Assembly (NCBI RefSeq): GCF_029633865.1 | Contig: NC_079214.1 | Span: forward strand, 20,108,950-20,172,949 | From: Lampris incognitus | Lineage: Eukaryota; Chordata; Actinopteri; Lampriformes; Lampridae | Reading direction: 5' to 3' | Length of the DNA stretch: 64,000 nucleotides | Part shown: positions 42,589 to 55,351 of the stretch, one piece after another | How positions within the stretch are numbered: the first letter of the stretch is position 1 | Layout of the letters: the number at the start of each line of letters is the position of its first letter | The notes under the pieces: generated by a model | What the model was told of the DNA's origin: nothing | What the model saw: the letters and a program-made list of their open reading frames with translations, nothing else | Databases searched by the model: none | Made by a program: the position numbers and the translations under genes

Positions 42589-45500
42589 TGGCCATGAGTG
42601 TTGGCGATACGAGCAGGCTACTCTTCATCCTCGACACCATCTCCGGTCGACGATTTCTTTGTGACACGGGCGCACAGAGAAGCGTGCTCCCTGCTACTGA
42701 CGTCGACATCATGGGCGGGGAGCGGGGCCCCCAGTTGGCGACGGCTGACGGCAGCCCTATCCACACCTACGGCGTGCGGTCTGTAGAACTGTGTTTTGGT
42801 GGACAACGTTTCACGTGGGAGTTCGTCATGGCCAATGTAACGCTTCCCCTCCTCGGAGCTGATTTTTTGTGCGCTTACGGTTTACTAGTGGACATTCAGA
42901 ACAGCCGTCTGGTCGATGCCTTAACCTTCTCCTCCTTCGCATGTACGCGGAGGGAAGCGGCCTATGCAGGTCTAGCCAACTCTCTCTCAGAGGCAGACAA
43001 GTTCACCCGCCTCCTCGCTGAGTTCCCTGACCTCACCCAGCCTACCTTCTCTGCACCCACCGCTAAGCATGGGGTGGAGCATCACATTGCTACGAAGGGG
43101 CCCCCGGTCTACGCCAGAGCCAGGCGTCTCGACCCCGCCAAACTCGCCATTGCCAAGTCTGAGTTCGAGCACCTGGAACGCATGGGGATCATCCGCCGCT
43201 CTGACAGCCCGTGGGCGTCCCCACTCCACATCGTCGCTAAGCCTGATGGAGGTTGGCGCCCATGCGGGGACTACCGCCGACTAAATGACGCCACCACGCC
43301 TGACCGCTATCCTGTCCCGCATATCCAGGACTTTTCCGCAAACCTGTCTGGCAAATGCGTCTTCTCAAAAGTCGACCTGGTCCGTGGTTATCATCAAGTT
43401 CCCGTGCACCCCTCAGACATCCCCAAGACAGCGGTGACAACCCCATTCGGCCTATTTGAATTCCTACGAATGCCATTTGGACTCAAAAACGCGGCCCAGT
43501 CCTTTCAGCGGCTGATGGATTCAGTGCTCCGTGGCCTTCCTTTCATCTTCGTCTATTTGGACGACATACTCATCGCCAGCGCCTCCGAGGAAGAACACCT
43601 GTCCCATCTTCATGCCCTCTTCACACGCCTCAGCCAGCATGGGCTGATCGTCAACCCGGCGAAGTGCCGGTTCGGGCTGACAGCCATGGATTTCCTCGGG
43701 CACCGCATCACTGGGGACGGGGCAGTCCCCCTGCCCTCAAAGGTGGAAGCGGTGGCGGCCTTTCCGCGCCCCCAAACAGCTCGTGCGCTCAGGGAGTTCA
43801 TCGGGATGGTGACATTCTACCACCGCTTCATTCCTCGAGCCGCCTTTATCATCCGGCCACTGTACGAGGCGCTGAAAGGCATGTCCCCCAACCAGGCGGT
43901 CGACTGGACAGCAGAGCGGGACCGTGCGTTCACCGAGACTAAAGCTGCGCTCTCCCAGGCTACCCTGCTAGCGCATCCTTCACCTACAGCGCCTATTTCC
44001 ATAACCACGGATGCATCGGACTATGCTGTTGGTGCGGTTCACGAACAGTGGGTGGGGGGGGCTTGGCAGCCTTTGGCCTTTTTCAGTCGCCAGCTTACAC
44101 CCCGAGAGCGCAAGTATAGTACTTTTGACAGGGAACTCCTCGGTCTCTGGCTCGCCGTCCGGCATTTCCGTTTCCTGCTAGAGGGCCGCGAGTTTACTGC
44201 GTACGTGGACCACAAGCCCCTCACGTTTGCCATGTCCAAGACGGCCGAGCCATGGTCCGCTCGCCAGCAGCGACAACTCTCCTACATTTCGGAATTCACT
44301 ACCGACATCCAGCACGTCGCTGGTAAGTCTAACCAGGTAGCTGACTGCCTGTCTAGGGCAGTGATTGGAGCGGTCCACCTAGGCCTGGACTATGCACAGA
44401 TGGCCGCTGACCAGGCCACGGACCCGAGCATCCTCCGTCTCCGGGCCTCCGACACGGGGCTCCGCCTGCAGGACGTTCCTTTCAGCGACACAGGTGTCAC
44501 CCTCCTGTGTGACGTCTCCACAGGACAGCCCAGGCCCATCGTCCCGCACAGCTGGAGACGCCCCGTATTTGAAGCTGTGCACGGCCTCTCTCATCCAGGC
44601 GGTAAGCCATCCGTGCGCCTGACCTCTGCTAAGTTTGTGTGGGAGGGACTTAAGAGAGACGTGAAAGCGTGGGCCGACTCGTGTGTTGCCTGTCAGCGGG
44701 CTAAGATACACCGCCACATTAAGGCGCCCCTGGAACGCTTCGCAGTGCCGGAGAGACGATTTGACCATGTCCACGTCGACCTGGTTGGTCCCCTACCCCC
44801 CTCCCATGGGTTCACCTACCTCTTCACTGTGGTGGACAGGACTACGCGCTGGCCTGAAGCTGTTCCCCTGGCATCCACGACGTCTGCTGATGTGGCCCGG
44901 GCTTTTATTGGGTCGTGGGTCTCACGTTTCGGTACGCCTTCCGACCTTTCATCTGACCGCGGGCCACAGTTTACCTCAGAGCTATGGAATGCTGTGGGTG
45001 AGGCTCTGGGCGTCAAGCTTCATCGCACTACCGCCTACCACCCTCAGGCGAACGGCCTATGTGAGCGCTTCCACCGGTCCATGAAGGCTGCGCTTCGGGC
45101 TACTCTCAAGGACTGCAACTGGGTTGAAAGGCTCCCATGGGTCATGCTGGGCCTGCGGACCGCCCCGAAGGAAGACCTACAAGCCTCCTCTGCGGAGCTG
45201 GTGTACGGCACGCCGCTGCGAGTCCCAGGCGATTTCATGCCCAATGCAACGCGTCCCTGGTCAGCTGTGGACCAACGAGCCTCCTTGCTGGACGGGGTCA
45301 GAGCTTTCACACCCGTCCCTACCGCCCAACACGGCGCGCCGGTGTCCCAGGTGCCCCCAGGTCTGCAGTCAGCGGACTACGTGTTCATCCGTCACGACGC
45401 ACACCGCCCCCCTCTGCAACCCCCTTATGACGGCCCCTTCCGCGTCCTGGAACGGGGAACTAAGCACCTGGTGGTGGATTTTGGGGGCACGGCCGAGCAT

Positions 45501-45752
45501 GTTTCAGTGGACCGAGTTAAACCCGCACACCTGGACTTGACGCAGCCGTTGGAGTTAGCCCAACCTCCTCGTCGCGGTCGTCCCCCGGCTCCGCCTCCTC
45601 CCCCCGTGGAGGCCCGAGCTGCCTCGTCTGCTCCTCAGGCCGACCTCCACAGGCCCGCGTCAATGCCTCCCAGAGACACTCCGGCCCCTGTTATCCGGAG
45701 CCGCCGCGGACGGCCTGTCGTCCCCCCGCGCCTGCCTGACTTCGATTACTAG
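42528..45752 (+). CDS. pol: Gypsy copy 2 Pol (protease, RT, RNase H, integrase)
   Basis: The frame opens at 42528 just after an in-frame TAA. Its first codons lie inside gag and it has no ATG until 42594, so it is most likely made as Gag-Pol by -1 frameshifting at 42561-42567. Counting from the codon at 42531: protease DTGA 45-48; reverse transcriptase with [36 protein letters not shown] and YLDD 342-345; RNase H with first Asp 494 (TDAS) and DRELLG; integrase zinc finger H684, H688, C718, C721; integrase core D750, D809, E845 (DD35E); and a GPY/F-type PYDGPFRVL module followed by a proline-rich tail. No chromodomain was seen. All key residues are present over 1073 codons. Lesions: none. Confidence 0.95.
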   Translation, partial: TVPFPLQLQADGKREGQHSVVAMSVGDTSRLLFILDTISGRRFLCDTGAQRSVLPATDVDIMGGERGPQLATADGSPIHTYGVRSVELCFGGQRFTWEFVMANVTLPLLGADFLCAYGLLVDIQNSRLVDALTFSSFACTRREAAYAGLANSLSEADKFTRLLAEFPDLTQPTFSAPTAKHGVEHHIATKGPPVYARARRLDPAKLAIAKSEFEHLERMGIIRRSDSPWASPLHIVAKPDGGWRPCGDYRRLNDATTPDRYPVPHIQDFSANLSGKCVFSKVDLVRGYHQVPVHPSDIPKTAVTTPFGLFEFLRMPFGLKNAAQSFQRLMDSVLRGLPFIFVYLDDILIASASEEEHLSHLHALFTRLSQHGLIVNPAKCRFGLTAMDFLGHRITGDGAVPLPSKVEAVAAFPRPQTARALREFIGMVTFYHRFIPRAAFIIRPLYEALKGMSPNQAVDWTAERDRAFTETKAALSQATLLAHPSPTAPISITTDASDYAVGAVHEQWVGGAWQPLAFFSRQLTPRERKYSTFDRELLGLWLAVRHFRFLLEGREFTAYVDHKPLTFAMSKTAEPWSARQQRQLSYISEFTTDIQHVAGKSNQVADCLSRAVIGAVHLGLDYAQMAADQATDPSILRLRASDTGLRLQDVPFSDTGVTLLCDVSTGQPRPIVPHSWRRPVFEAVHGLSHPGGKPSVRLTSAKFVWEGLKRDVKAWADSCVACQRAKIHRHIKAPLERFAVPERRFDHVHVDLVGPLPPSHGFTYLFTVVDRTTRWPEAVPLASTTSADVARAFIGSWVSRFGTPSDLSSDRGPQFTSELWNAVGEALGVKLHRTTAYHPQANGLCERFHRSMKAALRATLKDCNWVERLPWVMLGLRTAPKEDLQASSAELVYGTPLRVPGDFMPNATRPWSAVDQRASLLDGVRAFTPVPTAQHGAPVSQVPPGLQSADYVFIRHDAHRPPLQPPYDGPFRVLERGTKHLVVDFGGTAEHVSVDRVKPAHLDLTQPLELAQPPRRGRPPAPPPPPVEARAASSAPQADLHRPASMPPRDTPAPVIRSRRGRPVVPPRLPDFDY
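42561..42605 (+). promoter_or_regulatory. -1 ribosomal frameshift signal between gag and pol
   Basis: The heptamer G GGA AAC (42561-42567) is in the X XXY YYZ phase of the gag frame. A shift of -1 leads straight into pol (D-G-K-R). Six bases later a perfect 11-bp stem begins (GCCAACACTCA at 42574-42584 with TGAGTGTTGGC at 42595-42605) closing a 10-base loop that holds most of the gag stop codon. Heptamer, 6-base spacer and stem match the standard design of such signals. Confidence 0.85.
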
Positions 45753-45773
45753 GGCGAATTCTGGGGGGGCTCA

Positions 45774-46016
45774 TGTGGTGGACACGTATTGGGGACAGAA
45801 TTCAACCCAGGAACTAAGGGTTAAGTCATGGTTGCCCTGGCAGGTTAACGCAGGGTTAAGTTATGGTTGTCCAGCCAGTTTTCTGGTTATTCTTGCCACC
45901 TCCGCTCAGTCGAGCTGTGGGTTTTGTTTGTCTCGCTGATTTACCGTGGATTAAAGAAAGTTGCCTACACGGCTAAAGTGTGAACCTACGGTCTTCTCCG
46001 TTACTTCGGCTCTACA
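45774..46016 (+). repeat. Gypsy copy 2, 3' LTR
   Basis: 243 bp, same sequence as the 5' LTR, preceded by GGCGAATTCTGGGGGGGCTCA (first 20 bases hold the G7 purine run). Confidence 0.95.
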
Positions 46017-46145
46017 AACACATATTTAATTGTCAAGCCTGGACAACAAAGAATTCACTTTCTGTGGAAGCTTAACTCCTTTAATGTCTGTAACACCATC
46101 TTATGTATTTTTTTACCAGTCATTTATTGAAAGTCTTTTAACTTT

Positions 46146-46743
46146 TAACTTAACTTAACTTTGTAGATGTACCTGTTATGTTATCTCATGTGCTCGAAAT
46201 TATCAGTTCAAGTTCATTTAAGCTAACATAAACGTCTAGGGGCTACTGTTAGCAAGCGCTAGCTAGCTAGTTCGTCAGGGGGTCTGAACTGATAACCCCA
46301 AACACAAGTTATAAACTAGATAAGGCTATAATTCATCCGGAAATACGTAAGAAAATCTAACTCAGAAACCCCAAAGGTAAGAAAGGGTGGTGTACTGGGC
46401 TAGACAAGCAAGCTGGCTAGCTACGTTACTTACACTTACTTACACGATCATTCACGCTCCGGTCTCCTGGTTGTCAGGAGCAACTGCAAGACAGCAACGA
46501 GGTCGGCAATCCCAATGGCAAGGTTAAAATGGTATGGTCCAAGCATAGGGGTGTATGAAATCGCTGGAAAACAAGTATGAATGACATTTTAAGTAGTTCG
46601 ACTGTCTGTGTTGTTATTTTACCTTTTTTGGCGAGGGAGTTAACATTATCATTCATGATATATTTTTTTGGGAGGACAAATTCACCTCTTCTAAATATTG
46701 AGGGGGACATGTCCCCACTGACCCCCCCATAAATTACGCCTGT
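46146..46743. mobile_element. 598-bp insertion of unknown family in the LINE
   Basis: It interrupts the LINE reading frame and is bracketed by ACTTT (46141-46145 and 46744-46748). It contains several GCTAGCTAGC runs and, near its right end, a perfect palindrome GGGGACATGTCCCC (46707-46720). It has no convincing coding frame. A non-autonomous DNA element or SINE is possible. Confidence 0.6.
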
Positions 46744-47425
46744 ACTTTCCCCTCTATTTGTTGGTTTAACGGGTTGACTGTGAAGGACAGGAATAGCCTA
46801 CACAGTATCGTTAAGGTCTGCTCCAAAATAATCGGAGTCCAGCAGAGACTTGTGCCCCCTCTGGGAGAAACGTGTGCCCCAGAAAGCAAAAGGAATTATT
46901 AGCCAATCTGACCACGTCCTGTCCAGTGAATTCACTGTAATGTCCTCAAGACGGCGCTATAAAGCGCCCCCTAACGAATCGCTATTCTAGGTCCTTCATT
47001 CCTTCTGCTATCAGGCTGTTAAATGCCGAGAGTAATCATTTTAAATACATGCTTTATATTGTTTTAAACCACAATAGTTGGTTTATATCTTGTTTGTTTT
47101 TCGCATAGCTTGTGGGTCTGTACGTTCACTGAATGTAGTGGGGGACTGTAACATGCAATCCGTCTTAGAATGCTTCATTTATTTATTTTTTCTATTCTTT
47201 TAACTTATATTACTTTTTACCCTTCGCCTGGTCCTCATGTGAGTCTGCATGCAAGGCCAAACGAGGGTGGCAGTTTGCATCTCTTACCCATGTACTGATC
47301 TGTCCATTGTCTCTGGCATACTGATGATTGCCACTTGTCTGTGAGTTTGTGTGTGGTCTGGGTAGGTCGTAAAACTGAATTGCCCTTCTGGGATAAATAA
47401 AGTTGTCTAAATCTGAATCTGGAAC

Positions 47426-48150
47426 ACACAAAGAAATTGCTGGTAATGTACAACAAGACCAAGCTTCATCCACTTGGCAAATGCAAGGTGAAGTTGAGAA
47501 ATTCGACAAACCAGAAGCAATACCAGCTGGAGTTTGTGGCGGTGAATAAGGACTGTATGTAGCCTGCCACTGCTTGGCAGGAGGGCAAGTGAAGCTATGA
47601 AACTAATCAAAGTACAGTATGCGAATATACGAGCTATCGACAGCATCGTAACTGAAGAGGAATCATCTCAGTGTGAATTAACCATTGAACAAATAAAGGC
47701 GTTTAGAGATGTGTTCACAGGTGATGGCTGCCTGGAAGGAGAGTACAGGATCGAGATCGATGAGAGGGTGGAGGCAAATACTTCAACAGGACAGCCAAGG
47801 ACATGGACACTCTGAAACGGGGAGACCGTGTTAGAATACAACCTTTTGAACCCCACACGGTCTGGAGAAAGGCTACAGTGGTGAATCCTGTGGACCACAG
47901 GTCCTACGCAGTATAGCTGGACACTAACAGTGTTCTTCGGAGGAATCGACGTCACCTTAGATGGGACCAGGGTACAGCACCCAGTGTGTCAAACCGAACA
48001 GTGACTGTTGAAACTCACACAACATCAGAGACTGTTGCAACCACTGACAGAGTCATGGGTGACACGCAACAGAGTGCAACTACCAGATATGGTCGAGGAG
48101 TTGTTAGGCCAAGATATCCGAAGGACTATGTGAAACAAGGACACTGAAAA
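47426..48150 (+). pseudogene. Gypsy copy 1 pol remnant (pre-RT and C-terminal parts)
   Basis: The protease-side frame resumes exactly after the LINE target duplication (KKLLVMYNKTKLHPLGK). 47597-47790 encodes the segment before the reverse transcriptase (ELTIEQIKAFRDVFTGDGCL). At about 47795 it jumps to the C-terminal part (RVRIQPFEPHTVWRKATVVN, RRNRRHLRWD, TRYGRGVVRPRYPKDYVKQG). Reverse transcriptase, RNase H and integrase are missing. Confidence 0.75.
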
Positions 48151-48392
48151 GAAGAAAGAAGAAAAACAAAGGGGGGGGTGTGTTAAAATGAAAATATTGG
48201 AAAGCATTGTGAAATCTTTATTTTTTTTAAATGTCACCGGGAGAAGATGTCATTTTCAACATTGATAACGAACACATTTTTATTTGATAATATTGTTTAG
48301 TGTTAACAGAGGATACAAAGGACGTGATGTTGTATACAGTTATTTGATGTTATTGAAGTTGGACTGTTTAATAAGGGATCAAACTTCAAAAG

Positions 48393-48807
48393 ATCCACTA
48401 TCCGAAACACTTATCCTGCTCTCAGGGTCCCGGGGATGCTGGAGCCTATCCCAGCAGTCATTGGGCGGCAGGCGGGGAGACACCCTGGACAGACCGCCAG
48501 GCCATCACAGAGCCCAGAGCCCCCCCCCCCCCACACACACACACACACACATTGATACCTAGGGGCATTTAGTATGGCCAGTTCACCTGACCTACATGTC
48601 TTTCGACTGTGGGAGGATACCCACGCAGACACGGGGAGAACATGTAAACTCCACACAGAGGACGACCCGGGACGACCCCCAAGGTTGGGCTACCCCGGGG
48701 CTTTAACCCAGAACCTTCTTGCTGTGAGGCGACCACGCTAACCACTGCGCAACCGTGCCGCTCCCCACGACCGTGAGAGCAGGATAAGCAGTTCAGATAA
48801 TGGATGG
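48393..48807 (-). mobile_element. V-type SINE with inverted 3' tail, nested in the LTR
   Basis: Flanked by ACTTCAAAAG at 48383-48392 and 48808-48817. The body runs in minus orientation from the tail complement to the head (GCGCAACCGTGCCGC, to about 48768). A second copy of the 3' tail then follows in plus orientation (GTGAGAGCAGGATAAGCAG ... GGATGG). It also carries a C13 and a short CA run in the middle. Confidence 0.88.
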
Positions 48808-48842
48808 ACTTCAAAAGAAATGAAAAATGATGTAACAGTAGT

Positions 48843-48973
48843 GTAACCGGTTGTTTTCTTGTACGGTGCGGGATTCGATACGAGGTGTACTGCACCACAA
48901 GGCGACATCACTAACCGCTCGGCTAAAGGGTCAGACCCGTTAGTTAGGGGCTAACGTATCTTATTAGTAGTTT
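48843..48973 (-). mobile_element. tRNA-Ser-like repeat in the 3' LTR of Gypsy copy 1
   Basis: The minus strand reads TTTAGCCGAGCGGTTAGTGA (A box) and TATCGAATCCCG (B box), the same family as at 36637. It is bracketed by ACAGTAGT at 48835-48842 and 48974-48981, the equivalent LTR position to the insertion in the 5' LTR. Confidence 0.6.
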
Positions 48974-49198
48974 ACAGTAGTATTGGTATGTGGTGCTTGT
49001 TTCCACACGGACTTTTTTTTCGAGTGGAACACTTGTGAAGAGTCACTGGCTGTTTCCGCAGTTACCAATGACAGATGTTGTTTAGATGGTGGGGTTTGTT
49101 ATGCCATGTATGTGAAGGGGTTAGGGGATTAATAAATAGTGTAAGCAGCTAAAAATGCTTTAATCGCCCATTCTGTATTGTGTAGAGACAGCACAGAA

Positions 49199-49740
49199 TG
49201 AAACAAATATCATCCGAAATGGATCATTTCTTGGTCTCCAAACGGCCACATTTTGTGGATGATCAATCCGCAACAGTCGATAGCGAGTCTCCTGAAACAA
49301 GTTTAGAGATGGGAGATCAGATGGGAGGAGAATCAGTTTGATGATGCTACGGCCCACGTGGATGCTAACGTGGATGTTAGCTAACATCCACAGAAAGGGC
49401 GAAGACGTACAATTCTTAAAGCATAGCGATCACAGATGTTTGGGACGCAGCAAAGGAGTTTCAATAGAAGCCGATTCGAGCAATATATGTCTGGCTGGAA
49501 TATAGCATCACCAAAGGTGCAGCTTTTTGTTTTGCAAGCAGGCATTTGTTTTACGACCAGGTCAGCACAGATTTCATTTCCGAGTCATCGTTCACCATCA
49601 CCGGCTTCCAAAACTGGCGAAAAGCTACAGCCAAGTTTAAGGCTCATAACGAATGTGCGGGGCACACATTTTCAATGGAGGCCTGGGCCGGAATTCAAAA
49701 TGAAGCAGGAACAGTAACATGGCATTGTTGGCCATAAACA
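49199..49740 (+). pseudogene. hAT transposase remnant with TTF-type zinc finger segment
   Basis: 49436-49740 includes WLEYSITKGAAFCFASRHLF (in one frame) and FTITGFQNWRKATAKFKAH, the conserved zinc-finger (TTF) region found in front of hAT transposases of the ZMYM/KRBA2 type. A stop and a frameshift interrupt it, and nothing of the catalytic domain follows. Confidence 0.6.
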
Positions 49741-50029
49741 CCAGGAGGACAAAAGATTTGGACACTGATGAAATCATCGATGCCTTTGCCAACAATCAAA
49801 ATTGCAGACGCATTGTGCTTCTATGAAGACGTCTAATGGTGAGTGGCTGTCTTGTAATGGTGCTGTATTACTAGGCCAGGTATTGCCATATAACAGTTGT
49901 TTTCATGCTTCACCATTATTCTTCATTTAAATTCTGTAAGTTATTCTTTATTCTATGAGCTTTGCCTTCATTGCTTATAAGCAAATAGGAAGCCGGCAGC
50001 ATTGTTATGTACCTGGAGATATAGGTTAT

Positions 50030-50650
50030 TCTAGGCGTCTAAACGCCAATTCATAGTCTTGGCGTACCATATTCGGCCCGCACTCCGCTGGGGTCCGCGC
50101 GGACTAAAATGACGCAATAGCGGACCTCAGCGTCCGTCTACCTGCCCATGTCCGCGTGAAGCTCATTTTTTGTGACCGTACGTAGTGTTCGCGTACCGGT
50201 GTCACACAAAACATGGCTCGGTATGAAACTGTTTCACATCGACATGCATTTCGTGTGGCACCGGAAACCTTCTTTAGTTTCTTCTTCGTGGCTTTACAAC
50301 TTTTATACTGTATGGAGACGATGTTTTCCCTCAGCCATACTTCTCATATCCCTCACCAACATGCTGAACTCCCCCTCTCTATCCCTCCTTTCGTTATGTG
50401 GTCGAACATACCACCTCCGCGAGGTTTTTCTTTCAAACATAGCCTGGCAACGGAGCAGCTCTTCTTCCTCATCCGTGGACAGCGCCATGTTGTTTACTAT
50501 TTGTAACTTTCGGCGGAAAAGGAAGGTGACGCGCAAAGATTGTGGGAAATGTAGGCCTTGGGTATGCGTTGGTATGACTGGACTATGAAAAGACTATGAA
50601 AGGGTGTGGTCCGTCCGCACAGTGTATGCGCCCTGTACCAGAATATGTGA
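50030..50650 (-). mobile_element. PIF/Harbinger-type remnant
   Basis: On the minus strand 50536-50303 encodes RRWYVRPHNERRDREGEFSM, which resembles the N-terminus of HARBI1-like transposases in fish, then loses the frame. The flanks are CpG-rich (GCGTACC, GTCCGCGCGG) as in Harbinger ends, but inverted ends could not be matched with confidence. Confidence 0.4.
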
Positions 50651-51500
50651 GCGCCCTAATGGGTTGTTACGGTTTTGGGGACAATAATAATAATGTAAAC
50701 TACTAATAAGACACATACTAACATATGCAATGCATTAATATCTCAACTGGGTATTTACCTTGACAGAATATAGAGTTTAAAAACCGGAGACCAGTGTGAG
50801 GAGAGGGGGGATAAAGAGAAGAGAAACACCAAATAGAGGAGAAAATAAAATAAAAGAAAACATTGTACAGAAGAGAACTGAGCAGAGTAGTGTGCAGTCC
50901 GTTGTAGATCGCTGCTGGCTGTTAAATAGGAATGCTATGAGTTGAGGCCTTGGCCATATTGGTGGAAACCTGTTTGGAAGCTGACAGATGGAGAGCTAAT
51001 GATGTGCAAGCAGAAGTACAGGGACTGTACTTGCTAGTGAGATGTTACGTGGTGGCTGTCATAGTACAACTAAAAAAAACCAACAGCTGAAGGAGGTGGA
51101 GAAGGAGACGAAAAACAAAAGAGTCATAACAACCCCGGAGAACAAGCTGGGGGCCGTTCTCTCGTTTGATCTAAGTCTGGCCTCAAATGAAACATTTATT
51201 AGCTGCCCTAATCTGCCGTATCACTGCTAAGAGCACCGGCCCAAATCAATTTGATCCTTATGTCCATTATATAGCCTTTTGTGATTCCTGACACAGGGTG
51301 ATTTACACACACACGCACACACACACACACACACCATATGGATTTTTATGTATGTATGCTGGTATGGATTTATCTGTTGTCTGTATCAGTGCATATGTCT
51401 CATAATGCAGACATAGCCATGAAATATGGGACAAATTCTGCTTATCATTAAATGATCACAAAAAAGGACATTTGGGGGTTGTTGAAAGAAAACACAATGT
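50651..51500. other. Intergenic DNA, no gene recognised
   Basis: AT-rich, with a purine-rich stretch at 50800-50900 and a short CA run at about 51307-51335. Nothing else was recognised. Confidence 0.3.
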
Positions 51501-51509
51501 GATGTGCAT

Positions 51510-51511
<2 letters not shown>

Positions 51512-51549
<38 letters not shown>

Positions 51550-51625
51550 CGTTGAAAAATGGCAAATTATTTTTACATACTCATGTGTGCGTTCATTTGT
51601 GTAGTGTGAGTGTGCGCGTATGTGC

Positions 51626-51721
<96 letters not shown>
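51512..51721. repeat. Two GT microsatellites
   Basis: GT runs at 51512-51546 and 51631-51721. Cys/Val frames over them are artefacts. Confidence 0.95.
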
Positions 51722-51722
<1 letters not shown>

Positions 51723-52226
51723 AGTTAACGGGGACCAGGAGGTGACCCCAGTTAAAGGGATGCTTGCCACAGACAGATCCTTCTCCCTCCTCCTCCTCCC
51801 ACCTTTCCCCTCATGGTCCCTCAACAGGCTGGATTTTGGTGTTAGACTAATTTGCCTCGCGGCTGTTCTTTCCTCGGGGACCAAGGCTGTCCTCTGCTCC
51901 TGCCCCCGAGGCCTCCTCCTCTCCCTGACAAAACCCCTATTTCTACCTCATGTCTAGCCACTCCTCTGATTTTCCACATCCTCATTCCTCTCGCCCCATC
52001 CAGCCCTTTCCTCTTGCCTCCCTGTCCCGATGCCCCCGCGGTCTCCTCCACTTCCCCTATTTCCCTACCTGTCCATCTCTGCATGCTCTAAGCCCTCCCG
52101 CGAAGTCTCTCGTGAACTGGCCTCTTATCATCCCTTGCCAATTGTTTGTGTTTGTGTATTTTTAATGTTCTGTGTGAGTACACTGATGTGCATACCTGCA
52201 TGCGACTGGCACCTTTGATTTATATG

Positions 52227-52260
<34 letters not shown>

Positions 52261-52535
52261 ATGCACGTGTGCATGTATGTACGTGTGCATATGTGTGTGT
52301 GGTGTTGCAGAGAGAGAGAGGAAAGGCTGCTAATTTGCTAAGTGGTTTCATCCATTTGAAGGAGGCCAGGGATTCTGCTTCACTAACACTCCTCTAATCC
52401 CAAACCACAATGGGAGTGGAGGGGCAGTCTAGATGTAGGCCAGTGCACTCAGAGTGGCTTCTTTCTGTGCTCTTTTGCTTCTGTTAAAAAGCTAAAGGTT
52501 AAAAATGGATTTTTTTGGGGGGGGGGTATGTGTTT
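51722..52535. other. Intergenic DNA, C-rich then mixed
   Basis: 51780-52100 is pyrimidine-rich on the plus strand (CCTCC runs). A GT microsatellite lies at 52227-52259. Open frames on both strands carry no recognisable domain. Confidence 0.3.
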
Positions 52536-52540
52536 GTGCG

Positions 52541-52612
<72 letters not shown>

Positions 52613-52635
52613 GTGTGTGTGTGTGTGTGTGTGTA
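52536..52635. repeat. GT microsatellite
   Basis: About 48 GT units with one interruption, preceded by a G9 run. Confidence 0.95.
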
Positions 52636-52835
52636 TTTCCCTTTTTTTTTAACTTTTCTGTGATGGGGTAAATGACTATGAATAGCTACAAGTGGGTGGT
52701 AAATGGCTTGCGGCTTAGCATGGTGGTAAAAGATGTGTTTTCTTGGATTTTGATACCTCAGCTTGCAGCTCCTTTAAGTGTCACAACCACAGTACACACC
52801 AACCCACCCACATACCCCCCCTCGCCACACTCACA

Positions 52836-55228
<2,393 letters not shown>

Positions 55229-55333
55229 TCCATCCATCCATCCGTTATCTGAACCGCTTATCCTGCTGTCAGGGTCGCGGGGATGCTGGAGCCTATTCCA
55301 GCAGTCATTGGGTGGCAGGCGGGGAAACACCAT
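55229..55333 (-). mobile_element. V-type SINE 3' fragment in an ATT tail
   Basis: About 105 bp from CATCCATCCATCCGTTATC to GGCGGGGAAACACC, flanked on both sides by ATT repeats (55216-55228 and 55333-55351). It seems to have inserted into the ATT tail of the neighbouring SINE. Confidence 0.8.
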
Positions 55334-55351
55334 TATTATTATTATTATTAT

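Larger units (their letters stand above)
41601..46016 (+). mobile_element. Intact Ty3/Gypsy retrotransposon, copy 2, 4416 bp (CsRn1-like)
   Basis: Complete structure: 243-bp LTR, primer site, gag, pol in the -1 frame, purine tract (about 45762-45770), 243-bp LTR. The LTRs start TG and end CA and show no difference by eye. AACA flanks both ends (41597-41600 and 46017-46020). All pol enzymes keep their catalytic residues and no stop interrupts either frame. The tRNA-Trp-type primer site and a Cys-His-Cys-Cys gag finger are hallmarks of the CsRn1 clade of Gypsy elements. The GC content of the coding part is clearly higher than that of the surrounding DNA. It inserted into the LINE, which is coding on both sides. 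Confidence 0.95.
40254..47419 (+). mobile_element. L2/Rex1-type LINE carrying three nested insertions
   Basis: The LINE itself is in pieces at 40254-40352, 40833-41600, about 46021-46145 and 46744-47419. Reverse-transcriptase blocks are LPSIWKTSTIIP, NEFRPVALTSLAMK, DPLQFAYQDGKGVEDA, LLFADFSSAFNKMQP and PQGCVLSPLLFTLYTD. The catalytic FADD box reads FSDH, so it is inactive, and there is a frameshift near 41250. Coding resumes across the Gypsy copy 2 insertion (LIVKPGQQR) and across the 598-bp insert (ICWFNGLTVKDRNSLHSIVK). The 3' end is GGGATAAATAAAGTTGTCTA. Flanking direct repeats TGGAAC lie at 40248-40253 and 47420-47425. Confidence 0.85.
37063..49205 (+). mobile_element. Ty3/Gypsy element copy 1 (old, host of the nested stack)
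   Basis: The right part of the 5' LTR ends at 37285 and the 3' LTR ends at 49205. Both end GAATGAAACA and are similar over about 225 bp (GTGGTGCTTGTTT ... GCTTTAATCGCCCATTCTGT). Inside are a TGG-starting primer site at 37286, gag with a zinc knuckle, protease, a deletion that removes reverse transcriptase, RNase H and integrase, the pol C-terminus and a purine tract (about 48149-48178). Two LINEs, one of them carrying three further inserts, break it. The left half of the 5' LTR could not be aligned with the 3' LTR. Confidence 0.8.
48179..49205 (+). repeat. Gypsy copy 1, 3' LTR with two insertions
   Basis: It starts TGTGTTAAAATG directly after a purine tract (AAAAGAAGAAAGAAGAAAAA, then G8) and ends GAATGAAACA at 49205. 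It contains a SINE (48393-48807) and a tRNA-Ser-like insert (48843-48973). Without them it is about 480 bp. Confidence 0.65.
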
